A DNA stretch of 64,000 bases from Verpa conica (lineage: Eukaryota; Ascomycota; Pezizomycetes; Pezizales; Morchellaceae), in assembly GCA_033030425.1 (NCBI GenBank), contig JAUFSD010000012.1:1519915-1583914 (forward strand), read 5' to 3'. A program made the position numbers and the translations under genes. This document shows, in pieces, positions 40,625 through 51,289 of this stretch. Each line of letters starts with the position of its first letter. The first letter of the stretch is position 1. The notes beneath the pieces are model-generated. The model was not told where the DNA came from. It saw nothing but the letters and a program-made list of their open reading frames with translations, and made no database searches.

Positions 40625-43600
40625 TCATTCACTCTCAGTATCCTCATCCAAGAATACACCGTTTCCCTTTTTTTGGGAATTGTTATCGACTTGTCTGGGC
40701 CGGGTGCTCGGTCGCTCTGAAGATTGAGAAACGTGAAGATTTTGCTTAGGGGATTTGGGCTGGATGACACCCCGTTTAACCCGGGTTCTCCGAATAGGCG
40801 AATCATCCTCCGTTGTAGGCTCAATTTCATTTGATGCGCCTTTCTCTTTACGCCCTCTAGGTGGCGTCGATGTGTCGGTGGGGCTATCTCTAACGGTGAA
40901 GTCATCGAACGCACTTTTAAATGGTTTTTGTAGTTTTTTAATCCTAGGCTGAGGTTCGTGGGTTGTTTCAGTGTCGCTGGGCTGATCTTTATTCGGGCTA
41001 TGATCTAAGAGTACTATCTTAGTTAAGCGCTCAACTGGCATATAAATATAGAGTGTTAAACGTACATCGTAGTGGCAGGCTTTGGTTAGGGCTGAGCTCT
41101 GTAGGAAACGTTTCTATAGGAAACAGCTCGGTGACCAGAGAAGACGGCGTAACATTATTGTTGGTAGTAGACTCGTTACTCGAACTATCGTCTAGATTTA
41201 CATAACAGATACCATCTGAGCCGAGTTCGGTTGCCTCTACTCTAATTTTTAGGTTTGTTGGATTGCGCTGTTCTTGATTTTTTCCTCCCGGAGGTCTTTT
41301 TGTGAGGTTCAGTTTTAAAGTCTTCTGAGCCTTAATACTATCAATTGTGGGAGATGCATGCCGTTTCCGGTTGACGTCTGTTTCGACACTGACATCTCTA
41401 TCTCCTTGGGAATTAGGGCGGTGGCTTGGTTCCGGAGCTGGATCGGCTACATTCTTTTTTGAGTTCTTCCTCTTGGCCCTCGAATCCTTATTAGGGGTGA
41501 CCAATTTCTTTCCGCCGCCTTTACGCATCGGGTCCGATGAGTCACGTTCTACTAGAACTTCCTTTTGATTCATGGCCGCATCTACTCTCCGAGGGCTGAT
41601 GGATACCTCAGAGGATAGATCTTTCGGGAGTGTCGTGTCCAGTTCTGATAGCTGCTCGGTCGAGGCTCCTGGTAACAGCAAGGCCTCATCGGCTTGCGCT
41701 TATATGCGAGAATAAATCAATACCTGTGTATTTTATAAAGAGGGGAGTGATCATGGGCTCACCATGAATGTCCTTTTGTCTGCTACGACTAATACCTTTT
41801 TGCCAGAGTTGGGTGGTTTCTTTCAACATCTTCTCAAGAAGTTTGAGCTCTTGATCCGTATAACTATCGACATTGGTGGTTTTTAGGTGCTTTCGGAGCA
41901 TGACATAGACGGAGTCTTCAATAATTGCGAGGTCTTTAGGTACCGTAATTACCTAGGTTATGATAGGTTAGAATTGAAAGATAAACAAAGCATATAAAGT
42001 GCTTCAAGGGATTATGTGTAGCCACCTTTATTTGATTTAGCGATTCTAAAGTAACTCCATTCATACAATCATCATCCCAAAATTGAAATGTTTTAAAGGC
42101 GAGAATGGCAACCTGGGTCCATATATGCGAGTTTTCAAAACGAAGTTGATATTCATCGGAATTCTGGGAAAATGTTTTGGTACTTAAAAAATGGCTGAGC
42201 CCTGGTGAGCAAAGCTCCCTCAATGCAGAAGGAGTCAGTAACTTTAACAGAGACGACTCAAATGTATTGAGGGCTGAGTCGATATCTGCAGAGGTTTCGT
42301 CATCACTATCACTACCTTCTATTCTGTTGGAAAGTTGCGAGCGGAATATATCTGACATGCTTTCTTTTGAAGATGCATTTCTTGATTCCGTTGGGCGACT
42401 GGACTCAACCCAGTGGCAGATGTGAGTGCACAACCGATTAATTACCATCCCTTCCCCGGATGTAGCCTCGGTAGTTAGATCTCTCCAGCGGTAAAATGGT
42501 GTCTCTGTCTCGACTGTGCTTATATAAATTGCTATACTCACCACCTGCTTCTGGTCCAAACCAGGAAACAGAGATTCTTTGTATGAGATAGGTTGATCTA
42601 TCCCATCGGCGACGATACTCTGTAGGCTGGGTTTAAAAGAAAAGGCACCAGAGACGTTGCCAACGGTACGCGGGCTTTGGAGTTTGCTTAGCATAGTCAT
42701 AGTAACGTTGTCCAAGGATGCAGGGTTCCCGCTGGACACCTTATCCAACAGACTCAACAACTTCTTTAGTCGAGGGAGCCAAAACTGTTAATAGTAGCTG
42801 AATTAGTATAGGTATTCTAAAGATAGATTTTTAGGATATGGATGGTATGGCTATATATCTTACAAAAGTGCATCTGTTCTTTTCTATATTGATCATTGGG
42901 TTTGGTGCGAATGTTTCCCCAAAATGACGGAATGCGATTAGCTTTGTCACATGCGATCTATAGGGTCCCCGCCAAACTTGGCCAAATGAGGAGACCTTAC
43001 TCTTGTTTTCCGCCGGGAGCGATGATGAAGAGGTCGTGAGGCTTGCCAGCAACGACTTAAAGTTATCCCGTTCTCGTTTTGTGATGTCCCTCGACTTTGT
43101 TTGTTTGAAGAACTCCACACATTTCAGCCATGTGCACGCGTCGCTGTCTGGTAACGTGATGTGTGGTTTATTCATTCGGATCCTTTCCAAGTCATGCAGA
43201 CTGACCTTTGCTGTTTGACATAGTATTAGCGTTAAGTTGACCCTATTGATGTTTTAGAAACAAACCCTCGTCTAGAACCGTTGCGTTCCAGTAACATAAC
43301 CTATCAAGTGCGTCGCCCTCCAATGATGGATGCCCCTCAACCGGGCGGCGGCATAGAGTTCGGAGAGCGTTCATACGGTGGTGACCGGCCTGTAATTCCA
43401 ACCTTTCGCCGGTTACTGAAGAGAATTGCCATAGGTCTGAGTCAGGAAGGTCGGTAGGAGTGATTTTTCGGTGCTGTTGAAATAGTGATAAAGCTTCTTT
43501 TGATACTGTTACAACTAAGGGGTCGGAATCTGGTCCACGGCGGATACCGTCTTGCTCGAAACCAAGGATTATTTGGGATACGTGTGAAGGTACCAAAGGG

Positions 43601-43868
43601 CGCTGTTTCGTCCCTACAACGGAGTTAGTAATCTCCATACATAGAATATATCGCCTATTTTCAAAGAAGGCAGGAGGGAAATGTCTATACCTCGCTTCCA
43701 TATGAATTCAAGGTCGTTCCAGTAGACTTTGTATTCTCCTAAACTGGAGTATGTTGATGCAGATGTGAGTGCCAGTTCGACATCTTTTAGCGTGGAAACT
43801 TTGGGATTATCGTTTGTATCCATATTAAGACTCTTTTGAACTGCTGTGGGGGTTTTGAACTTGCTCAT
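40625..43868 (-). CDS. Gene D: ParB-like protein, paralogue of gene A, with basic tail
   Basis: Seven exons on the minus strand: 43691-43868, 43266-43613, 42864-43210, 42026-42784, 41763-41952, 41066-41668 and 40625-41034. They total 944 residues in frame. Near residue 132 ERLELQAGHHRMNALRTL replaces gene A's DGQHR motif (AGHHR). DSDLWQF and CYWNATVLDE blocks and DLERIRMNKPH follow, as in A. The last 330 residues (from GASTEQLSELD) are Ser/Lys/Arg-rich with patches such as RAKRKNSKKN, KRPPGGKNQ and RRTRVKRG, typical of a disordered nuclear DNA- or chromatin-contact tail absent from A. The start is the first ATG of the aligned frame. The last junction needs a 31-nt intron, so the final 137 residues are tentative. 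The gene is divergent from gene E and shares a 238-bp intergenic promoter region. Confidence 0.78.
41035..41065 (-). other. Candidate 31-nt intron at the end of gene D
   Basis: On the minus strand it reads GTACGT ... TATGCCAG and joins phase 1 to the frame VERLTKIVLLDHSPN. Without splicing the protein ends after CTFNTLYLYAS. 31 nt is far below the other introns here (54-209 nt). Confidence 0.35.
41669..41762 (-). other. Intron 5 of gene D
   Basis: GTGAGC donor and TACCAG acceptor, phase 1. Confidence 0.75.
41953..42025 (-). other. Intron 4 of gene D
   Basis: GTGGCT donor, TTCTAACC branch site and CCTAG acceptor, phase 0, matching intron 4 of gene A. Confidence 0.8.
42785..42863 (-). other. 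Intron 3 of gene D
   Basis: GTAAGA donor and TAACAG acceptor, phase 0, matching intron 3 of gene A. Confidence 0.85.
43211..43265 (-). other. Intron 2 of gene D
   Basis: GTTTGT donor, CGCTAATAC branch site and AACAG acceptor, phase 1, matching intron 2 of gene A. Confidence 0.8.
43614..43689 (-). other. Intron 1 of gene D
   Basis: GTATAG donor, TTACTAACT branch site and TGTAG acceptor, phase 1, matching intron 1 of gene A. Confidence 0.85.
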
Positions 43869-44106
43869 CGCGCTGTTAATTGGTATTTGTTTGAGTGAAA
43901 GATGTCGGGGTTCGGTCGGGCGGGAGATGTTGGGGTTCGGTCGAGCGGGAGAGGTAGGGTACGATCAGAGAATCCTGTGCCAGATGGAGTATTACTGCGA
44001 GAGCCCCCGGTAGTATAATTACCGGAAATGACCGACATTTCAGCTACGAGAGGACAGTCTGCTGTATGGTACTACATGAGCAATACTTTTTTTGAAGAAC
44101 GTAGCA
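43869..44106. promoter_or_regulatory. Divergent promoter of genes D and E with 25-bp tandem repeat
   Basis: GATGTCGGGGTTCGGTCGGG CGGGA at 43901-43925 is repeated at 43926-43950 with two mismatches. It lies 33 bp from the ATG of D. It could be a pair of factor sites, or part of D's 5' leader. Confidence 0.45.
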
Positions 44107-45292
44107 ATGACTTCAGCTGCACAAATTAGTAAACTTCCAGCATCCGGGCTTCGCCCAATGACCTCAAAAGAAGCCAAGAAGAAAGAAAACAAAGCACTTT
44201 CACTAAAACACACCATGGCTGGGTTGAATGCAAGGCGGCTAATTCGCTCTAGAGTTCTAGAAGAGAGAAAGCTGCAATATGAAGCAAGAGATCAGCGTAT
44301 AAAGAAGACTTCATCTACGAAAATAGAGACAAAACAGCTTGGATTTAACCGTGGGAAAATTGATGAAGGCCAACGACGTCTAGAGAGTTATCTCGGCCCT
44401 ATGAAGGTACGTATATAATGAGCACTATAAATTGGCGGCCAGCATGTTTCGGGAAGCAGTATCGGTAAAGACAGAACTTGAGCCGGCTGTGATAGTATTC
44501 AGGCATATTCGTGGTTATAATGGTATTTTGGACTAGTTCTTTTGACAAGATCCGCTACCGTTATATACAACTAGGCCCCAATCCACTTTTTCTCAGTAGT
44601 AGCATTATTAACGAAGATGTAGGATCCGAAAAAAGGTGATTTTGTCAAATATATCGAGAGAACTGGGCCGCTAGAAGAAGATGGAGGCGGTATGAGCGGG
44701 GTTAGTGTTTGAGTGTAGAGACAATTAGGGCTATGTATATATATATACTAATATTACATTACTACAGATTCAAGGGACAGAACAGTCGCACAAGAATGAG
44801 AAAACGTGTATTCTTATGCTTAGCCCCGCTCGCCGGGTGAGCTGTAGGATGCTCTGTCTGGAAGGTCGGAAGATTCGTGGTGCTGGACTCTACAGGCGCG
44901 GGGTCAGGTCTGATGTACTTAGCATTAATGTCGCATGTGATGACGGTAAGTTTCGCTTGAGGTCCAGTATTTAAGCCTAATCTCTCCTGCTATTATATTT
45001 GACAATTCCATAGCTAACATTATAAGTTATCCAAATTGCAAATGAAGGTAGTTCGAGTGACCACTACTGGCGGGGGGATGTCAATGACCTAAAGAAGAAA
45101 GAGGCCAAGGTCTGTGGTAACGGAGGAGATAAGGGTGAACTAGTTAGGGGGGGGGTGAGAAGTGGGAATGGGAATGAAAACAAAGCGGAGGTCACTAGTG
45201 GGGCTGATGACTACGACTATGAAGACGGGTTCTTTGAGGCTAATGAGGGGGTCATTATGCATATGTTCCAGATGGCAGGATACGTTTCTTGA
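44107..45292 (+). CDS. Gene E: unknown small protein
   Basis: Four exons, 44107-44406, 44623-44700, 44768-44945 and 45027-45292, give 273 residues in frame. The N-terminal ~100 residues are Lys/Arg-rich and helical (SKEAKKKENKALSLKHTM, RSRVLEERKLQYEARDQR). The third exon has a more globular part (EKTCILMLSPARRVSCRMLC, GLYRRGVRSDVLSINVACDD). The tail alternates basic and acidic patches (YDYEDGFFEANEG). No family recognised. The first intron is long (216 nt) and its acceptor was chosen by frame, so this junction is the weakest. Divergent from gene D, hence possibly co-regulated with it. Confidence 0.6.
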
Positions 45293-45734
45293 CTGATTAC
45301 ATGTACTTAGAATGATCTCAGAGAGCACGTGTCATATCTAAATTATTAGTGCGCTGTTATGATGAATACTGTAAAGTATAGTTTGTCTATACGCTATACT
45401 TTTACGTGATAAAAGCATGGAGTATCTCAGCAGCTGTTGACAGTTTATGAGCCCTGGCTTGCTTCAAGAGCCCACGATACATCTTTTCACCTAACCCTAT
45501 AATTAATCAATAGTTACCCTACCCTGTCTAATTACGGAACTAGCAGAGCCTCCTAACTTGTACACACTGCTCTCGCCAAACCTAACCCGCAGAGCCGCAA
45601 TAACAAGCCCTCCATGCGCTGACTAATACACCTCACCAGAGCAAGACCTGCTGAGTACCCACGAAATATATCTAATTAGGTAGCTATATTGCTATCTGGT
45701 GGGTGAATGACCAGTTGTGAAGTTTGTTGCCATG
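45293..45734. other. Intergenic after gene E
   Basis: No gene seen. Confidence 0.5.
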
Positions 45735-45849
45735 TACTCGGGTGTGAGGGCAACTCTGGCGACAGGTGCCTGTGATGGCACCGATTTTGCATGGGAAATA
45801 CAGACGCAAGCCACGACCTTTGCACCGCGTGTTGTCAGACACCCGAGTA
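45735..45849. mobile_element. Short MITE-like element, 115 bp
   Basis: TACTCGGGTGT at 45735 and ACACCCGAGTA ending at 45849 are exact inverses with TA borders. The arms are short (11 bp, then weak similarity). The start TACTCGGG resembles the element at 26715. Confidence 0.5.
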
Positions 45850-46445
45850 CAAACATATGCTGAGATATTCTCGTACCGTATATACGGTCATGGTCTAATT
45901 CTTGGACCGAAAGCCCTACTATCTTTGAGAACAAAAAACCCTTACTATCCTAGAGACTTAAGGGGCTGAAGAATATTAATATATATCAAACATCTTCTAG
46001 TAAGAGCACAAGAGTCTCGCTATTGTGGTAAATCCAGTACGAGTAACTTTCTTAGAGGGAAGGTGATAACTAATTTACTTAATCAATATAGTAATTAATA
46101 AATCGCTACTTTAGGCCATATGGTGTCTATATTGGTTTTGAATAGAGGGTATATAGGAGATTGAATTTAGGCTATGAATAAAACTAAAGAAAAACTGGTT
46201 GTGTGCTTGTATCTTTAGCGAGGGGTTGTGATAAGTAGTGGTAACTGAGGATGCCTTTTTTGCCTCTATTGTAGGCGTAGATTTAATAGCTAAAATATTC
46301 GACAAAAACCAGAGGCGAATATAGCATGAGCTACTTCTGAAGAAGATTTCAAGTTTTCTAATATAAGAGAAATATAAGTGGGTTGTTGGGTGGCTGTTAA
46401 TTGCGCTCATAGGCCGAAAATCTACATGGTTTTTCGAGTCTAGAG
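45850..46445. other. Intergenic
   Basis: No gene supported; AT-rich. Confidence 0.45.
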
Positions 46446-46802
46446 TTGTAAAGTTCCAAGAAACCTCAGGGTTATATCCGAAAACCTCCGGGTCTCTCTA
46501 GGGATTGAGCTGGCTCGGAGGGCATTTGACCTCCGAAAGTGCTTGATTTTGTGATAGCTTCATACGAACGTAAGTACCTAATTTGCGCTAAAAATCCCCG
46601 AAGGCTCGGAGGGTCTTTTCGTCAGATCGGCCTTTTGAAAGTACTTAGGTTCGTGTAGGGTAACGGCACAAAAATAATACCAAATTCTCCCCGAAATCAC
46701 CCAGAGAAAAATATCCCTAAAAGAACAATTAGGCAAGCTCGGAGCGGTAAGCACGCCTGATTCTATGGTTCTACACAGCAAACAATGGGGCTCGGCATGA
46801 GA
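46446..46802. mobile_element. MITE family M, copy 2, left arm lost
   Basis: GTTGTAAAGTTCCAAGAAAC through GAAAACCTCCGGGTCTCTC, CGTAAGTACCTAATTTGCGC and CAATGGGGCTCGGCATGAGAC follow the order of copy 1 at 34021-34437. Right arm present, left arm replaced or lost. Confidence 0.7.
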
Positions 46803-47426
46803 CTGGGCTCAAGATGACTTAAAGTATACTGAAACGCTGCGTTTTATTCCTTCAATAATAAGCTTTCCCTTCAAGAAAGGAGCTAGAAAGAATCAACCTA
46901 GTAGAAAGGGTGAGACTCGTGTACATAAAGTATTCATAAATATAAATTCACCATAACTCACAAGAATATGATAAGAGCTACACCAATAATTACTCCTCCT
47001 CCATCTTATTAAGGTAGGCTCTGATTTTAAACCTTTTTACATATCACAGTCTATGTAGACACAAATTTCTATTTCTGAGTTTGCTTCCCGATCCACTGGA
47101 TCTAGCTATAATTGAAGCTTATCTAAAAAGACCCAGATCATAACCAGTAGAGGTTAAACAAGATCAGAGACACATGTTTACTTTCTAAGAAATATTTCTA
47201 TTATTTATTCAGGTCTTTTAATCAGTAACATACTAATTGGAAGGGCTACGGCGTTAAGCGTTAAGTTTACAAGAACTATTATAAGCACTAAGTCAGAAGC
47301 ACTTTACCACGGTAAATAACACAAATTCTATAAATATAGAAACGATAAATATAGTTCTTAGTGCTTCTAGTGCTTCTATATTCGTTTAGCGTGTTCCAGA
47401 CACTTTTAGGTATAATGTTATGATAT
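46803..47426. other. Intergenic before the second shared leader
   Basis: No gene. At about 47285-47395 GCACTAAG and CTTAGTGC units form an imperfect inverted pair. Confidence 0.45.
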
Positions 47427-47550
47427 CACCCTATAGAGGCTTGGCTCCTGGCAACACTGAGACCTGATTACGAGTGATATAACATGATGATTTATGATTT
47501 TCTTAGCTACGAGCCAAGACATCTATTGATGACGCGTTCTGTGGCAAATA
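47427..47550 (+). promoter_or_regulatory. Shared TATA-plus-leader sequence upstream of gene F
   Basis: CACCCTATAGAGGCTTGGCT, CACTGAGACCTGATTACGAG, ATGATTTATGATTTTC and AGCTACGAGCC correspond to 34966-35100. The TATA has changed to TATAGAGG. It ends about 200 bp before the ATG of F. The small frame MMIYDFLSYEP of this copy continues to 47774 and overlaps the start of F, so a short upstream ORF is possible. Confidence 0.6.
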
Positions 47551-47751
47551 TGGATCGCGCTATGATTTTCACTCCAGGAAGGGCTAGCCCTAATCAGGCA
47601 CCGGCACAGACCCTGGAACACACCACCGGGATCTTCCTTAGGAAAATATTTTGCCGTTTCCGCTTCCCCTCGGGGCCTATAATTACAGATTTTACTGAAG
47701 CTGCCGGAAATTCTTTGTTAGCCTCATTCACTACGGTTGTATTATTTACGA

Positions 47752-50700
47752 ATGGACCTCCACGACGAGAGTAGTGGTGAAGAGGACGGGCTAGGTGAGG
47801 ATGCGGATGAAAACAATCTTGAACGGGAAGTGTACGAAGAAATTGAGGAGGAGCAAGGGAGACATCTCCGGGAAGATTATGCGCTGAATCCAGGAAATGC
47901 TGTTGAAATATCGGGTAGGGAATAATGATTATTCAAAGGCTTATCGATGTTTGTTTCTAACTATGGCAATTAGTTGAAGACTTTTTAGACACGTTCAGGG
48001 ACCCGGATGATGCTACAGACAACTACGAACAGGCGATTAGGTTTCTACAAAGTCCACGAGTCCTTGACTGGCCTGCAAAACGCCATCGGTCGCGAAGAAA
48101 AGAGTGGTTTGCGAAGCACTACATCGATTACGTGTGCATAGTTGGAAACCCGTATTGTCCAATATCAATGCTGGGCGAATCTATGATGATGACTGTTGTT
48201 TTTACATTGAAAAACTGGAGCTCTCCATACTCCTGCAACCACGGCGAGACACTTGGGTTCAACATGAGGAATCGAACTATGCACTTGGGAACATTTAACG
48301 GCAGGTATAAATACTTTATTGTCATGCATCCGCGCCTTGCGGATGCATTTCCACAAGATAGCACTGTCAATTCTTTTATCAAATCGGGAATGGAAAACTC
48401 TGCATTGAAGGTTGAACACGCAAATACGCTTGCGGAGTACATCGCTTATGTCTGTACATCGACTGCATCTCTAGCATCAATAGGTGTTCGTAGAAGATGG
48501 AAGCTTGGGAACAACGACGAATTTTCGCTTACTTATGGACGGTGGACGACGTTTATAACTGCACTATTCGAGCAATGGGATGGCGGGATGAAGGGCCCTG
48601 GGGCCGATGAATTCTGGGGCGGTCACGTACCACATCTTCATTTGTGGGATTATGGAAGCAATCTAGAAATAGACTTGAACACACCTAACTACGACTTTCC
48701 GGCAGTCTTTGGAGATGAGCTAGGACGGATTTTCGATTTAAAAGAAGTAAAATCCTTCTCATGTGCGCTTGCTACCGAGCTCAGTTACTTAGAGGATCCA
48801 TTCATACCAGGAGGGGCGCGTATTCCTCTGTCAATGCTGGCAAAGCGAGCTGTAGTCGAAGAGCTCTGGAGAGATCGTGGAGATCGCAAAAAAATGAGTT
48901 TTTACCCTATTGGTCTATCAAGACAAGTAGGAAATTTTCAGTCAATAGTAGCGCCAGACTTTATGAAGGACGGAATTCTCAGGGATGTTTCTGGAAGGTT
49001 AGGACTGGAGAATTCGAATCGCGAAATTTTAAATCCGGGTCCGTTCCAGTGTTACAACGCCTACTCCCACTCAGTCCGTTCAAGTCCCAGAGTATTTGCC
49101 GCCAGTCATGGGTTGCATACGGGTGCAACATGCACACCAAAACGATTGAGTACTTCGCATATGAAGAAGCGCGACCGGCTTCGGTCAAAGATAGAACGTA
49201 ATTATCATAATGATTCACTAAGACCACTCGGCCGTGAAATGGAACAGATACAAACTGTTGGGAGAACTGGACTGTCCGGCATGAGGCTTGAGATCATCTT
49301 GAACTTCAACATCCGTGCGTTGAAATGGGAGAATAGAAATTTTGAGTACATCCTACGACGAGCAATTGTACCAGTTGCTAAATCCTGGCTGGATACGATA
49401 AGAACCTACTCTAAAATGATTATGTTATTTGACGTACGAATCTTTCCCGGAATTATCTATGCATATATCGTTATGTTTGACTCAGTTATCGGCCATTATC
49501 AATCGATCTTTGATGGTAGACACCGTGATGGCCTATCAATTGGCGAAGGGGAAATTATAGCCAACCTGGAGCGGCTTTCGTTATATACACTCACCGGTGA
49601 TGCTAGAGTCTGCCCTTCGAGGATCTGGAGTTTCCTGGGGATTCAGGAAGGGATCCGAGATAGAGGATTTCCTTACGTGAATCCTCAGCATTTGAATATC
49701 CGAACAGGAGAGCTTGATGCACCGTCATGGCCGACCGTCCGGAACAAAGATAACTTGCCAGATCTTGCACAGGCAGCCGCTCTCAGATTCCATTACGGCC
49801 CTGGTGTCTCCAGTGCAAGAGTATTGCAAGCGCAGATTTGCTTCCGTTCATCAAAGGAAATCAAAAATAAGATGAGCCTTTACCTCGCGATAGAGGGCGT
49901 TGTTTTATACTCCATGATTCCAGAAACAAAAGAGTTTGTCTCGGCAGCGTTGAGGCGGCGGATGCGAACCTGGCTTGCAGGCAGAAGGCTGGTTTTGGAC
50001 AGGTCTCAGCCTCTAGAGGTTGAGAAACTAACCGTAGATATTGCACTACGCGAGGAAGCCCTAAGTCAGTGGATGATGAACCCTACAGCATTGATGTATA
50101 AGTCATACAATGCGGTTTTATTGGGATGCGCACCAAACTCGGATATTGATGTTGGGGATGCAGAAGTGCCTCCGGAGAAGCTCCTGTTAAAGGATTACTG
50201 TACTAAGCTATACGAGGGCTTGATGAAAAACGAAGGTCTTTGCAGGTTTGGCCCGCAGAACTGCGGCTGGATATCTAATTTGTCGGTCATTAAGAACGAA
50301 ATAAAGGATGAATATCGCTCAACGATTACTAGTTCAGTGTGGGTAAGCAGTCTTGAGTGGGCATTCCAGGCAACTTTCGTGGAAGCTGTCCCAGCTATCC
50401 AACGAGGAAAGGTTATAGGGACGCGCCTCCTAAGGATTCGTGGGGATAACCATGGCCATCATGAGTCAGAGCAGGCTAGAAGATCGTTCCTGGCGGGAGG
50501 TGTGGTGCTCCAAGCAGCTATTCCGAACTTTGTTGAAACCCACTATGCTCTCAATACCCCGTATCCATTCGAAGGCATCCCTGATTTTCTTCTAGACGGC
50601 TTTAATCGTAAAATGGGAGGATGGGAAGCCAGCCACGACAACGATGTTCTACAACACATGAAGACGGCACAAGGGCTATTGGATTACCGGAGCCCTGCAA

Positions 50701-51289
50701 TCGAGCTGATGCTGATAATCATCACTGTTCTCACGATGGCTACACCACTCCCACGATGCCAGGTTCCATCAGACTGGCTAAATAACCCCCGGTATAGAAA
50801 AAATGGACGAGGAGGTGTCCCATACTTTGACCACGGGTCAAATAATACGGACAAAAATATGTGGGCAGCCATTCTAGCAACAAAAATGATGTGGTTCATT
50901 TTCCCAGATGCGCTTCAGAATATTGAATCTGGATGTACGTGCACTAGGTTTGCTAATAAAACAGGTAGGTGTTTATTATATTACGCAGAGTATTATATCG
51001 GGTGTGCTGATAGTGAATAGAGCAATTCCATATTACATCGTCTCTTCTCCTACGCATTGGGTGGACCACAGAGCGGTGTTTAAGCCGCACTGGGGTATCA
51101 CCGTTCAATCCTCGCACGGACAGGGTTACCTGGGCTAACCAAGAAGCGCTCAAAGCACGGTTGAAAAAATATCGTAAATTGTTGCAGAAGAACAATATTC
51201 GAGCTCTAATAATATCTGTCTTTGATATCACCGATGATTCCGATGGAGATAAATGGCTGAATCGAGCGTTGCTGGGGGCAGAAGTGTAG
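47752..51289 (+). CDS. Gene F: large protein of unknown family
   Basis: Three exons, 47752-47914, 47974-50964 and 51021-51289, give 1140 residues in frame. The first ATG is used; the frame opens only 15 nt further upstream. Residues ~1-50 are acidic (ESSGEEDGLGEDADENN), followed by a basic patch AKRHRSRRKEW near residue 90. The long middle exon is globular, rich in Trp and aromatic residues, without signal peptide or membrane segments. Marked blocks are YGRWTTFITALFEQWDGG, HLHLWDYGSNLEIDL, GRTGLSGMRLEIILNFN, NPQHLNIRTGELDAP and GRGGVPYFDHGSNN. No helicase, polymerase, transposase or nuclease motif could be recognised. The C-terminal exon is helical and charged (ALKARLKKYRKLL). It follows the leader shared with gene B. 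The long conserved-looking frame argues for a functional gene. Confidence 0.75.
47915..47973 (+). other. Intron 1 of gene F
   Basis: GTAGGG donor, TCTAACTAT branch site and ATTAG acceptor, phase 1. Confidence 0.8.
50965..51020 (+). other. Intron 2 of gene F
   Basis: GTAGGT donor, GTGCTGATA branch site and AATAG acceptor, phase 1; opens an 89-codon last exon. Confidence 0.8.

Noticed and set aside
34966..47550. The two direct repeats as LTRs of a 12-kb giant element
   Set aside because: The blocks contain a TATA and leader, no primer-binding site or reverse transcriptase lies between, and the genes between face both ways.
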